A stretch of DNA of 19,092 nt from CAZTDD01 sp964612675 (GCA_964612675.1 CAZTDD010000130.1:1-19092), one strand, 5' to 3'; shown: positions 7,987 through 16,631, counted from the first letter of the stretch. A program made the numbers and translations. Notes: generated by a model from the sequence alone, not told the origin.

Positions 7987-9270
7987 ATGACGAAACACAC
8001 TTCTTTCAATCGTCGAGATTTCATAAAAGGGTCTCTTGCGGCAGGCGCTCTCCTCAGCGCGCCAACGTTTGTTCCCACGTCGGCGTTCGGCGCGAGCGAC
8101 AAGATCGTGCTGGGGTGCATCGGTGTCGGTTCACAGGGAACGGGAAATATGAAAGGGTTCTTGCGCAAGAACGAAGTGAAGGTTGTCGCGGTGTGCGATG
8201 TGGATGAGACACACAGCGCGCGAGCGAAAGAACTGGTGGACGATGTTTATGAGAACAAGGACTGCAAAACCTACCTCGATTTCCGTGAGTTGATCGGCCG
8301 GGGCGATTTGGACGCGGTATCGTTGGCGTTGCCGGATCAGTGGCATGCTGTCCCGGCGGTCGCGGCGGCCCGTGCGGGACTCGACATGTATGGCGAGAAA
8401 CCGCTGTCGCGTTCGATCAAAGAGAGTATCGCGATCCGTGAGGCGGTTCATGCGAATAACCGAATCTGGCAGACCGGAAGTTGGCAGCGTTCGAAAGACA
8501 ATTTCCGGCACGCGTGCGAGCTGGTGCGAAACGGGAAGGTTGGGAAGATCCATACAGTGGAAGTCGGGTTGCCCAGCGGCCCTCAACACGGAGTCTCACC
8601 GCTGAAACCTGTTCCGGAGGGTCTTCATTGGGATTGGTGGCTCGGCCCCGCACCGTGGCGGCCCTACTGCGACTTTGGCGATAACCGGTGTCACTGGCAT
8701 TGGCGATGGATTATGGACTATTCCGGTGGACAGCTGACGGATTGGGCAGGACACCATATCGATATCGCGCACTGGGGGCTGGATCTCGACCATACCGGAC
8801 CGACTGAAGTCGAAGGAGAGGCGGAGTATGCGGAGGAGGGACTGTATAATGCGCCGTATAAATATTCATTCAGATGTAAATATGCGGACGGTCTGATCAT
8901 GTATGTTTACAGCGGCGGTCGGGGCGGTACGAAATGGATCGGCGACGACGGTTGGGTTTGGGTGAATCGCGGTCATATCGATGCGTCCGACAAGAATCTC
9001 CTCAAAGAAGGAGCCATCGGGGCCGGCGATACCCGGCTCTACAAGAGCACCGATCATATCCAGAATTTCCTGGATTGTGTGCGAAGTCGAAAACCGACGA
9101 TCACGCCGGTAGCGACGGCCTGCCGCTCGATCTCGGTCGGGCACTTGGGCGAAATTGCGATGCTTCTCGGCCGGAAGATCTACTGGAACCCGGAAGACGA
9201 GGAAATTATCGGCGATCCGGGGGCGGCGGCGCTGCTCGGGCGGCCGTATCGCGAACCGTGGGTGATGTAA
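7987..9270 (+). CDS. Tat-exported Gfo/Idh/MocA oxidoreductase (or GH109-like enzyme)
   Basis: The 427-residue protein starts at the ATG at 7987, eight bases after GAAAGGA; the frame opens earlier at a TTG that would lengthen it by eight residues. Residues 5-36 are a twin-arginine signal (FNRRDFIKGS, hydrophobic stretch, SAFGAS). The Rossmann fold starts at KIVLGCIGVGSQGTG with the GVGSQG dinucleotide motif at 46-51. CDVD closes the second strand and GEKP at 136-139 is the family Lys motif. The C-terminal domain holds GGQLTDWAGHHIDIAHWGL, typical of exported planctomycete-type members. Tat export fits a protein folded around NAD(P) before translocation. Such enzymes oxidise sugars at C3 or, in GH109, use bound NAD to hydrolyse glycosides; sequence alone does not separate these options. 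It lies 43 bp before the lipoprotein ThuA gene, suggesting an extracytoplasmic pair. Confidence 0.88.
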   Translation: MTKHTSFNRRDFIKGSLAAGALLSAPTFVPTSAFGASDKIVLGCIGVGSQGTGNMKGFLRKNEVKVVAVCDVDETHSARAKELVDDVYENKDCKTYLDFRELIGRGDLDAVSLALPDQWHAVPAVAAARAGLDMYGEKPLSRSIKESIAIREAVHANNRIWQTGSWQRSKDNFRHACELVRNGKVGKIHTVEVGLPSGPQHGVSPLKPVPEGLHWDWWLGPAPWRPYCDFGDNRCHWHWRWIMDYSGGQLTDWAGHHIDIAHWGLDLDHTGPTEVEGEAEYAEEGLYNAPYKYSFRCKYADGLIMYVYSGGRGGTKWIGDDGWVWVNRGHIDASDKNLLKEGAIGAGDTRLYKSTDHIQNFLDCVRSRKPTITPVATACRSISVGHLGEIAMLLGRKIYWNPEDEEIIGDPGAAALLGRPYREPWVM

Positions 9271-9313
9271 CCGCTGGTGCGATCCACCGGACACGAATAG
9301 AGGAATGAACGCC

Positions 9314-10216
9314 ATGCCAAGGAAGACCTACCGTCTTTCGGTGGGAATATTCGTATTCTTTCTCGCACTCATGCCGTTCCTCGGTTGTGGCAATGCGTCG
9401 GAAAACGCTGAACGAGCAAAAGGCGCTCTGAAAGCGCTGATTATTGACGGTCAGAATAACCACAACTGGGAAGGTACGACGCCCGTCGTCAAGGAAATCC
9501 TCGAACAAAGCGGCTTGTTTCAGGTCAAGGTGGCCACGACACCGCCGACGGCGGACGGGATGTCTGAGTTCAAGCCTGACTTTGCAATGTACGACGTAAT
9601 CGTCTCGAACTACAACGGAACCCCTTGGCCTGACGACACGCGCAATGCGTTTGTCGACTATATGCGTTCGGGGGGTGGTTTTGTTGTGATTCATGCCGCT
9701 GATAACTCATTCCCAGAGTGGAGAGAATACAACGAAATGATCGGCCTTGGGGGATGGGGCGGGCGTGACGAAAAATCCGGCCCGATGGTGCGCTACCGCA
9801 ATGGGGAAGTTGTTATGGACCGCAGTCCCGGGAGGGGGGGAACACACGGTAAGCAAAGGGAGTACCGAGTCGTCTCACGGAATCTCGATCACCCAATCAC
9901 TCGGGACCTTCCCCGCATTTGGATGCACGCCAAAGACGAACTATACGCCCAGCTACGCGGTCCGGCCAAAAACCTCGACGTACTGGCCACCTCCTATTCG
10001 AAAGTGACCGGCGAACACGAACCCGTGTTGTTTACAATCCAATACGGGGAAGGCCGCGTATTCCATACGGTTCTGGGGCATGATGTGTACCCAATGCGTT
10101 GTGTCGGTTTCATCGTGACACTCCAGCGTGGGACCGAATGGGCCGCAACGGGCGAGGTCGCGCAAACGGAGATACCGGACGACTTCCCCACGGCGAATGA
10201 GATCAGCATTAGGTAA
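9314..10216 (+). CDS. ThuA-like domain protein 2, probable lipoprotein
   Basis: The start is set at the ATG at 9314 (300 residues): the GAGGA site lies nine bases upstream, whereas it abuts the alternative ATG at 9305. The N-terminus MPRKTYRLSV plus a hydrophobic core ends in PFLGC, a lipobox-like site with Cys25, so membrane anchoring is likely although Phe at -3 is not the usual Leu. The ThuA-like fold (PF06283) is seen in KALIIDGQNNHNW, the DVIVSNYNG strand, GGGFVVIHAADNSFPEW, DHPITRDLP, DELYAQL and the closing GRVFHTVLGHD ... RGTEWAATGEV. It belongs to a clearly different ThuA subgroup from the protein at 5063-5944. Position beside the Tat-exported oxidoreductase suggests it handles the keto-sugar product in the periplasm. 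The exact reaction is not known. Confidence 0.86.
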   Translation: MPRKTYRLSVGIFVFFLALMPFLGCGNASENAERAKGALKALIIDGQNNHNWEGTTPVVKEILEQSGLFQVKVATTPPTADGMSEFKPDFAMYDVIVSNYNGTPWPDDTRNAFVDYMRSGGGFVVIHAADNSFPEWREYNEMIGLGGWGGRDEKSGPMVRYRNGEVVMDRSPGRGGTHGKQREYRVVSRNLDHPITRDLPRIWMHAKDELYAQLRGPAKNLDVLATSYSKVTGEHEPVLFTIQYGEGRVFHTVLGHDVYPMRCVGFIVTLQRGTEWAATGEVAQTEIPDDFPTANEISIR

Positions 10217-10283
10217 ATCGAAACCAGCATTCATTTTCGAAAACATCGGATCGTTCGCATAGAAAGGTCGAGGAGTCTGTACT

Positions 10284-11384
10284 ATGAAGCCAGTCGGTAT
10301 CGGTATTATCGGATGCGGAAATATCTCCGAGGTGTATATCGAGAATCTCAAAAAATTCGAGAGTACGGAAATCGTTGCGTATTCCGATTTGTTGATGGAA
10401 CGTGCTACGGAAAAAGCGGAGAAACACGGTGTTGGAAAAGCATGCAGTGTTGAGCAGCTTCTGGAAAACAAAGACGTCGAAATTGTGCTTAACCTGACAG
10501 TCCCGAGCGTGCACGGGGAGCTGGCCATCGCCGCGCTGAAGGCCGGGAAATCGGTTTATAACGAAAAACCGTTGGCGATCACGCGGGAAGAAGCGCAGGA
10601 GATGATGACGCTAGCCGAGGAGAATAATCTCGCGATCGGCTGCGCGCCGGATACATTTCTGGGAGGCGGGCTGCAAACCTGCCGGAAACTGATCGACGAT
10701 GGGTGGATCGGCAGAATAACGTCCGCGACATGTTTCATGCAGACCCACGGCCCTGAAGATTGGCATCCCGATCCCGAGTTTTACTATCAACCGGGAGCGG
10801 GGCCGCTGTTCGACATGGGGCCGTATTATTTGACGGCTTTAATCGCGATGAACGGCCCGGTACGCAGAGTCTGTGGATCGACACAAACCGCACTCACCGA
10901 ACGTCTTATTACAAGCAAGCCGAAATTCGGGCAAATTATTCAAGTAAATACTCCTACCCATGTTTCGGGAATTCTCGATTTCGAAAACGGAGCGGTCGCG
11001 ACAATCGTCACGAGTTTCGATGTCTGGTACCACAATCTGCCGAATATCGAAATTCACGGCACGTCGGGCTCGATGGTTGTGCCCGATCCCAACACGTTCG
11101 GCGGCCCGATCCACGTTCGCCGTGCGGGCCACGCCGACTGGTCGGAGACGCCGCTGAGTCATGAGTATACGGACAACAGCCGTGGGATCGGTGTTGCCGA
11201 TATGGCGCACGCTCTCCGGTCAGGGAGACCGCATCGAGCGAACGTCGAGATGGCGTACCATGTTTTGGATATCATCCACGCGTGTCATGATTCATCGAAG
11301 ATAGGCGCGCATGTTGATCTACAAAGTACCTGCGACCGGCCGGCTGCGCTTCCGCTGGACATGCCTCCTTATGTTCTTGACTAA
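10284..11384 (+). CDS. Cytoplasmic Gfo/Idh/MocA-family dehydrogenase
   Basis: This 366-residue protein has no signal peptide. A GAGGAG ribosome binding site precedes the ATG. The N-terminal Rossmann fold opens with VGIGIIGCGNIS (dinucleotide loop G10-C-G-N-I-S15), and the active-site loop NEKP is at 93-96. The C-terminal substrate domain contains GPLFDMGPYYLTALI and the long beta-sheet segment VSGILDFENGAVATI. These are typical of ThuB-like and other sugar or inositol dehydrogenases that use NAD(P). Within the cluster it is 67 bp from the ThuA-like lipoprotein gene and may act on the sugar once imported, or reduce a 3-keto sugar. It differs strongly from the exported paralogue, so the two probably act in different compartments. 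The substrate is unknown. Confidence 0.88.
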   Translation: MKPVGIGIIGCGNISEVYIENLKKFESTEIVAYSDLLMERATEKAEKHGVGKACSVEQLLENKDVEIVLNLTVPSVHGELAIAALKAGKSVYNEKPLAITREEAQEMMTLAEENNLAIGCAPDTFLGGGLQTCRKLIDDGWIGRITSATCFMQTHGPEDWHPDPEFYYQPGAGPLFDMGPYYLTALIAMNGPVRRVCGSTQTALTERLITSKPKFGQIIQVNTPTHVSGILDFENGAVATIVTSFDVWYHNLPNIEIHGTSGSMVVPDPNTFGGPIHVRRAGHADWSETPLSHEYTDNSRGIGVADMAHALRSGRPHRANVEMAYHVLDIIHACHDSSKIGAHVDLQSTCDRPAALPLDMPPYVLD

Positions 11385-11443
11385 CAAGGCTGCCGATACG
11401 ACAATCGGGGCTGAGATCCCGATAGCTGATGGAATGACTCATA

Positions 11444-13654
11444 ATGAATCTTCTGCTACTTTGTTGCGCGTTGTTGACGTTCCAAGCCAATCCCGGTGAA
11501 GAGACAAAATCGTCCAGCCAGAGCGAGACGAAACCAATTACCATCGAATGGATGGTGAAGGAATCGGGGAAGTACGACGATCATTTCCCTCACCACGAGA
11601 AATGGTCGCCCGAGGGGCATCTTCTTGCTTATTTGATCTCCGAATCGACGGAACCACCGGATCTGGTTGTCTTCGATCCCGCCGAGAACGCCACTGAGAC
11701 GATATTGACGCCTGCTCTGCTGGGGCAGCGAATTCAGAAGCTGGATCAGGCAACAGAAGACGATTCTGCCGAAGGGGAACCTAAACCGTCTCGAATTTAC
11801 AATTATGAGTGGCTTACCAATGAGTCATTCCGTGTTCATGCGGACGGGCGGGTTTTTACGTATGATCGTGGAGAGAAGTCTTTGGAAGAACTCGTTCTTC
11901 CGGCAGGAGAAAAGCGGCATACGAGATACTCGCCGGACGGGAAGTTTATTGCATTTGTTCGAGACTATGACTTGTATGCGTACGATTTTGAGCAACGCAG
12001 AGAGATTCGTCTCACACGCGGAGGACATGAACGCCTGCGAAACGGTGAACTCGATTGGGTCTATCCGGAAGAGTTGCAGATTCGCGAAGGGTTTTATTGG
12101 TCGCCGGATAGTCGGTCAATTGCGTACCTTCAGCTGAACGAAGAGGACGTAACGTCTTACCCGATCACCGATTTTTCTCCCGTCGTTCCGAAGATTTCTG
12201 AAAGGCTTTATCCGAAGGCGGGTACGAAGAATCCTGCGGTACGTGTCGGGGTTGTCTCCCTGTCGAATCAGTCGACAAAGTGGATCGACCTTGGCTATCC
12301 GTACGAATATATCGCGCGTGTGAAGTGGTCGCCGGATGGGGATTGTCTGGCTATTCAGGGGCTGACTCGGTCTCAGAAACAGCTCGCGCTTCTTTTTGCC
12401 GATCCACGAAACGGCACCAGTGAGTCGATCCTTGAAGAAAACGATCCGCACTGGGTGAATGTTCAGGATGGTCCGTTTTGGATGGAGTCGGAGGATGAGG
12501 ATTTTCTTTGGCTTTCGGAGCGCGACGGATACTGCCATCTTTATCATGTCGATTCAAATGGGAGTTTTATCAAGCAATTAACAGAGGGGAGGTGGGAGAT
12601 TACCGATTTTCTCAGATACACCTCCGCAAGAAAGCAGATCTTCTTTCAAGCAACAAAAGAAGGCCCGGTCGAACGGCATATTTATCGTGTGTACGCAAGG
12701 GGCGGGAAAGTTCGACGTGTAACCAAGGAGGCGGGTTTTCACTCCGGTTCGGTTTCGGACGACGGGGAGTATATTTACGATCGATATACGTGTCTCGATT
12801 ATCCGAAAAGAAATGCGGTGATGACGCAGGACAACGAACAGGTCGGTGTGCTTGCGGAACTGAAACTCGACGACTATGAACCATACCGTTTCGTTATTCC
12901 GGAATTGTTGGAAATACAAGGACCGGAGGATAGAGTATACCACGCACGGATCTATAAGCCTAACCATTTCGATGCAGGAAGAGAGTATCCCGTTATTTTT
13001 CATGTCTACGGCGGCCCGCATGGGCAGGTTGTGCAAAATCGCTTCGGGGATCATTTTGCGCAGATTCTGGTGAATGAAGGTTTTCTTGTCTTTTCCATGG
13101 ACAATCGGGGATCGGCGGGACGTGGGCATGTTTGGGAGACGCCGATTCATCGGCATTTCGGAGAAATCGAGCTGGAAGATCAACTGATCGGTCTTGAATA
13201 TTTGAGTTCTCTTTCCTACGTCGATAGCGACCGCATTGGAATCTGGGGATGGAGTTTCGGGGGATATTTGACGTGTTACGCGATGGTGAAAGCGCCGGGA
13301 GAGTTTCATGCCGGGGCGGCGGTTGCCCCGGTCACAGACTGGCGGCTTTACGACACGATTTATACCGAGCGCTATATGGAACGTCCGGAAGATAATCCTG
13401 ACGGGTATCATGACAGTTCGCCGCTCAATTTTGCCGATTGTCTCGAAGGTTCATTGCTGTTGGCGCACGGTGTATCGGATGACAATGTTCATATTCAGAA
13501 CACGTACAATATGGTCGATGCATTGCTGAAGGCGAATAAAGAATACCAATTGTATGCGTATCCCCAGAAATCACACGGTATTTGGGGAGACGAGCACAGA
13601 ATTCATTTATTTCAGCGGATACTCGATTTCTTTAAAGAAGAACTCATGCGTTGA
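11444..13654 (+). CDS. Dipeptidyl peptidase IV-like serine peptidase (family S9B)
   Basis: This 736-residue exopeptidase has the standard S9B layout. A short hydrophobic N-terminus (MNLLLLCCALLTF), a probable export signal, leads into a beta-propeller (DPPIV_N, about 40-450) and then an alpha/beta-hydrolase peptidase domain (about 500-736). Propeller motifs YSPDGKFIAF, WSPDSRSIAY and WSPDGDCLAI are clear. The double-Glu motif that binds the substrate N-terminus is E209-E210 in DWVYPEEL. The catalytic triad is Ser604 in GWSFGGY, Asp679 or 680 in HGVSDDNVH and His711 in KSHGI. The enzyme cleaves Xaa-Pro or similar dipeptides from peptide N-termini in the periplasm. An in-frame TGA just upstream fixes the ATG as the first start; its ribosome binding site is weak. 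The symporter gene begins 24 bp after its stop, suggesting co-transcription. Confidence 0.93.
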   Translation: MNLLLLCCALLTFQANPGEETKSSSQSETKPITIEWMVKESGKYDDHFPHHEKWSPEGHLLAYLISESTEPPDLVVFDPAENATETILTPALLGQRIQKLDQATEDDSAEGEPKPSRIYNYEWLTNESFRVHADGRVFTYDRGEKSLEELVLPAGEKRHTRYSPDGKFIAFVRDYDLYAYDFEQRREIRLTRGGHERLRNGELDWVYPEELQIREGFYWSPDSRSIAYLQLNEEDVTSYPITDFSPVVPKISERLYPKAGTKNPAVRVGVVSLSNQSTKWIDLGYPYEYIARVKWSPDGDCLAIQGLTRSQKQLALLFADPRNGTSESILEENDPHWVNVQDGPFWMESEDEDFLWLSERDGYCHLYHVDSNGSFIKQLTEGRWEITDFLRYTSARKQIFFQATKEGPVERHIYRVYARGGKVRRVTKEAGFHSGSVSDDGEYIYDRYTCLDYPKRNAVMTQDNEQVGVLAELKLDDYEPYRFVIPELLEIQGPEDRVYHARIYKPNHFDAGREYPVIFHVYGGPHGQVVQNRFGDHFAQILVNEGFLVFSMDNRGSAGRGHVWETPIHRHFGEIELEDQLIGLEYLSSLSYVDSDRIGIWGWSFGGYLTCYAMVKAPGEFHAGAAVAPVTDWRLYDTIYTERYMERPEDNPDGYHDSSPLNFADCLEGSLLLAHGVSDDNVHIQNTYNMVDALLKANKEYQLYAYPQKSHGIWGDEHRIHLFQRILDFFKEELMR

Positions 13655-13678
13655 ATCGGGAAGTTTCGATAAGAGCTC

Positions 13679-15148
13679 ATGCCGCTTTATGCCCTTGCAA
13701 TTCTTGTTTACATTCTCGCTCTACTCTACGTCGGGGCGCGTAAAGCGAGAAGTGTCAAGAGTCAGGAAGATTTCGCGTTGGCGGGACGTAATCTGCCTAC
13801 ATTTGTTTTGGTCGGTACCCTTTTGGCGACATGGATCGGAACCGGTTCGATTTTCGGGAATGCAGAGGAGACGTACCGCGTAGGGCTCGCTGCGTTTGTG
13901 TTGCCTTTCGCCGGCATACTCGGCATTTTGGTCCTGGCTATGCTTGCCGCCCGGGTGCGGAGGGCGGGTCAAATGACCGTCCAGGATCTTCTTGAAATTC
14001 GTTATGGAATAGTTGCACGGATTCTTGGGACAATCACGTTAGTCATTTCTTATACGATCATCGTTTCCTACCAATATCGTGCGGGTGCAGCCGTTCTCGA
14101 ACGTTTTCTGCCGCCTGAAATGGGCCAGTATATCAACGTGCACATATTCTCCGTTATTACGGTCGCTTTCGTTGTTATTCTCTATACAGCGCTGGCGGGT
14201 ATGTTTTCGGTTGCACACACCGACGTGGCAAACGGGATTTTAATGACGGTGGGAATTCTTATCGCTTTGCCGATTGTGTGGTTAAAGGCCGGGGGACTTT
14301 CCGGAATCAGTGCAGGTCTCAATACCAGCCAAAAAGTCCTCGTTGGACCGTATCATCTCACGGATTATATCGGAATTCTGCTGCCGTCGTTTTTGCTTCT
14401 TCTTGGAGACGCCAACATGTATTCAAGGTTCTTTTCCGCGAAGGACGCGAGGAGCGCACGGCTGTCGGCATGTTGGTTGTTGCTTGGCGTGGGTGTGCTC
14501 GAATTTGCAATTATAGCGATGGCATTTGTGGGATCGGTTTTGCATCCCAACCTGGATAATCCGGGCCATATTATTGTGGAGCTTGCGTTCTATTCCCTGC
14601 CCGTGTTTCTCGGGCCGGTATTGATCGCGACGATTGTCGCGGTCATTGTCTCGACGGCGGATTCGTATCTTCTCGCGCCCAGTTCGGCCTTGGTTCGTGA
14701 CGTGTATCATCGGTTTCTTAAACCGGACGCTTCCGGAAGGACGCTTGTGAAGGCGAGCAGGCTGGTGGTTGTGTTTCTAGGTTTTGTCGCTCTGGGGCTT
14801 GCGTTCACGAGCGACGAGTTTTTCCGCGTCGCTCTTTTTGCCTACACGATTTACGGGGTGGGAATTACGCCGGCGCTGATTGCGGCGTTTCTTTGGAAAC
14901 GAGGTACATCGGCCGGTGCGGTGGCTTCGATTTTGGCAGGCGTTGCCACCGCGCTTTTGTGGCATATTGCAGGTTTCGACAACGCCGGTCTTGTCGTTCT
15001 TGGGATGCAGATTCCACCGCTCGATGCCGTTATACCGGCGTTCATTCTATCAATTCTGACACTTGTGATTGTCAGTCTGTTTACGCCTCCGCCCAAGAGA
15101 GAATCCCTGGAGTTGTTTATTCCTCGTTCCGAACTTCAGACGAATTGA
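13679..15148 (+). CDS. Sodium:solute symporter (SSS family) 1
   Basis: This 489-residue integral membrane carrier has about 13 hydrophobic segments across its length. SSS (PF00474) signatures include the EDFALAGRNLP loop after helix 1, the ATWIGTGSIFGNAEETY helix, ALAGMFSVAHTDVANG and STADSYLLAPSSALVRDVYHRFL, which matches the family sodium-site and linker region. Members couple sodium uptake to import of sugars, proline, pantothenate and others; the substrate cannot be read from the sequence. It starts 24 bp after the S9B peptidase gene, so peptide-derived amino acids are one candidate and sugar another. The ribosome binding site is weak (AAGAG, three bases from the ATG), which would fit translational coupling. 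The gene converges on the sulfatase gene with only six bases between stops. Confidence 0.9.
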   Translation: MPLYALAILVYILALLYVGARKARSVKSQEDFALAGRNLPTFVLVGTLLATWIGTGSIFGNAEETYRVGLAAFVLPFAGILGILVLAMLAARVRRAGQMTVQDLLEIRYGIVARILGTITLVISYTIIVSYQYRAGAAVLERFLPPEMGQYINVHIFSVITVAFVVILYTALAGMFSVAHTDVANGILMTVGILIALPIVWLKAGGLSGISAGLNTSQKVLVGPYHLTDYIGILLPSFLLLLGDANMYSRFFSAKDARSARLSACWLLLGVGVLEFAIIAMAFVGSVLHPNLDNPGHIIVELAFYSLPVFLGPVLIATIVAVIVSTADSYLLAPSSALVRDVYHRFLKPDASGRTLVKASRLVVVFLGFVALGLAFTSDEFFRVALFAYTIYGVGITPALIAAFLWKRGTSAGAVASILAGVATALLWHIAGFDNAGLVVLGMQIPPLDAVIPAFILSILTLVIVSLFTPPPKRESLELFIPRSELQTN

Positions 15149-15154
15149 AACCGA

Positions 15155-16615
15155 TCATCCCGTGCGCGCCGCTTCCCAACCATCATGGAGTATTCCCTGC
15201 ATGTTTGCGACGATGTCTTGTTTTTCCGGCATCTCCGCGATATTGACGTTTTCCATGGGGTCTTTTTGATGATCGTAGAGCATTTTCGCGTACATCTCGC
15301 CGTTGTCCCGTGTCCACTCGGTATAACGATAGCGATCTGTTTTTACGGAATCTCCGTTATAATATCTGCTGAAGACGGCGCTCTTCCAACGTGAGTCGGG
15401 ATTTTCGATTAAAGGTGCAAGGCTACTCCCTTGTAATTGATCCGAAATCGAAAGACCGCACAGATCGCAGAGAGTCGGATAAATATCCACAAATTCGGTT
15501 AAGGAATTTACTCTTTGTTCTCCGCGTATACCGGGTGCGCTGATCAACAGGGGAGAATGAAGGGATGTTTCAAAGTTGCAATGCTTGCACCAGAGTCCGT
15601 GCTCACCGAGATTCCATCCATGGTCGCCCCACAGAACAACAATGGTGTTTTTACGCAGGTCCAGGCGATCGAGTTCATCGAGTAATTTGCCGATCTGAGC
15701 ATCGGTATAGCTGACGCACGCATAGTAGCCGTGGATTAAGGTCCGAGCGAAATCGTCCGGCAATGGACCTTCTTTCGGAACGGTTTCGTAGTTGCGCAGC
15801 TCGCCCCAGTTATGAAGTGCCGCGTCCGGTGCACCTTTCGGCCGAAACGGATTATCGGCGAGGTCAATGTTGTCTCTTTTGTATAAATCCCAGTATTTCT
15901 GAGGGGCGTTGAAGGGAAGATGCGGCTTCAGGAATCCTGCAGCTAGAAAGAACGGTTTTCCGGTTTTTTTCAAACGGCGCAAATCGGCTATTGTTTTCTC
16001 AGCGATTTGGCCGTCGAAATAGGCTTTGTCGGGAACGTCGGCGTTCTCGTATGGAGGCCCTGCGCCTTTCTGGTTTCCTGCGGCCAATTCAATGTTTTCT
16101 TTCTTGAGATAATTCCTCCAGTTACCGTCTTCGGCCGGTCTCGGACGCCAGGCAGGGTCGGTCCAGCTACCCTCTCCATCGTTTTTATGATGGTACACCT
16201 TCCCGTTGGAGCCGGTGGTATATCCGTTTTCTCGGAAGTGCATAGGAAGGCTGATCGCTCCCGGGAGATCCTCGTCGGCCCTGGTTTTGTACGACACAAA
16301 TCGGCCGCGTGTAGGGCGCACTCCTGTCAAGAGGCTCGCACGGGAAGCGCCGCAAACCGGCACCTGGCAATAAGAGCGCTCGAAGAGAACTCCCTCGGAA
16401 GCCAACCGGTCGAGGTTCGGGGAATGCATTTGGCGATGGCCGTAACAGCCGATTTGCGGGCGAAGGTCATCGACTGCAATGAAGAGGACATTCATTTTCC
16501 AGCTGTTTGCGGCATTTGCTCGGATACCGAACAAAGGCGCTCCCACTGTTTGGGAGGCGACACCAAGCCCGATTGTTTTGAGGAAATTCCGTCTTGTGCC
16601 TTTCTGAACGCTCAT
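15155..16615 (-). CDS. Tat-exported sulfatase, iduronate-2-sulfatase-like
   Basis: This 486-residue arylsulfatase-family hydrolase removes sulfate esters, here probably from glycans. The ATG follows AAGGAG with eight bases between. The N-terminus carries a twin-arginine signal, TRRNFLKT (R8-R9), then a hydrophobic run ending in ANA. The sulfatase domain begins VLFIAVDDLRPQIGCYG, with metal ligands Asp49-Asp50. The formylglycine motif is C88-G-A-S-R92, followed by ASLLTG; Ala replaces the usual Pro but fits the accepted C-x-(P/A)-x-R pattern. Other active-site elements are GKVYHH (Lys139), WGDHGWNLGEHG (Asp331, His332) and Lys344. The overall layout resembles iduronate-2-sulfatase-type (S1_7-like) enzymes. 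Cys88 would need a formylglycine-generating enzyme or anSME, neither in the window. Its neighbour on the other side is a fucose/keto-sugar cluster, suggesting a sulfated glycan substrate. Confidence 0.93.
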   Translation of the reverse strand: MSVQKGTRRNFLKTIGLGVASQTVGAPLFGIRANAANSWKMNVLFIAVDDLRPQIGCYGHRQMHSPNLDRLASEGVLFERSYCQVPVCGASRASLLTGVRPTRGRFVSYKTRADEDLPGAISLPMHFRENGYTTGSNGKVYHHKNDGEGSWTDPAWRPRPAEDGNWRNYLKKENIELAAGNQKGAGPPYENADVPDKAYFDGQIAEKTIADLRRLKKTGKPFFLAAGFLKPHLPFNAPQKYWDLYKRDNIDLADNPFRPKGAPDAALHNWGELRNYETVPKEGPLPDDFARTLIHGYYACVSYTDAQIGKLLDELDRLDLRKNTIVVLWGDHGWNLGEHGLWCKHCNFETSLHSPLLISAPGIRGEQRVNSLTEFVDIYPTLCDLCGLSISDQLQGSSLAPLIENPDSRWKSAVFSRYYNGDSVKTDRYRYTEWTRDNGEMYAKMLYDHQKDPMENVNIAEMPEKQDIVANMQGILHDGWEAARTG

Positions 16616-16631
16616 CTTGGTAGCTCCTTAT

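Noticed and set aside
7042..7998. 318-codon minus-strand open frame opposite fucI
   Set aside because: FucI is strongly conserved on the other strand across this stretch; the antisense frame shows no domain.
12578..13411. 277-codon minus-strand open frame opposite the S9B peptidase
   Set aside because: It lies antisense to the catalytic domain including the GWSFGGY motif and has no family features.
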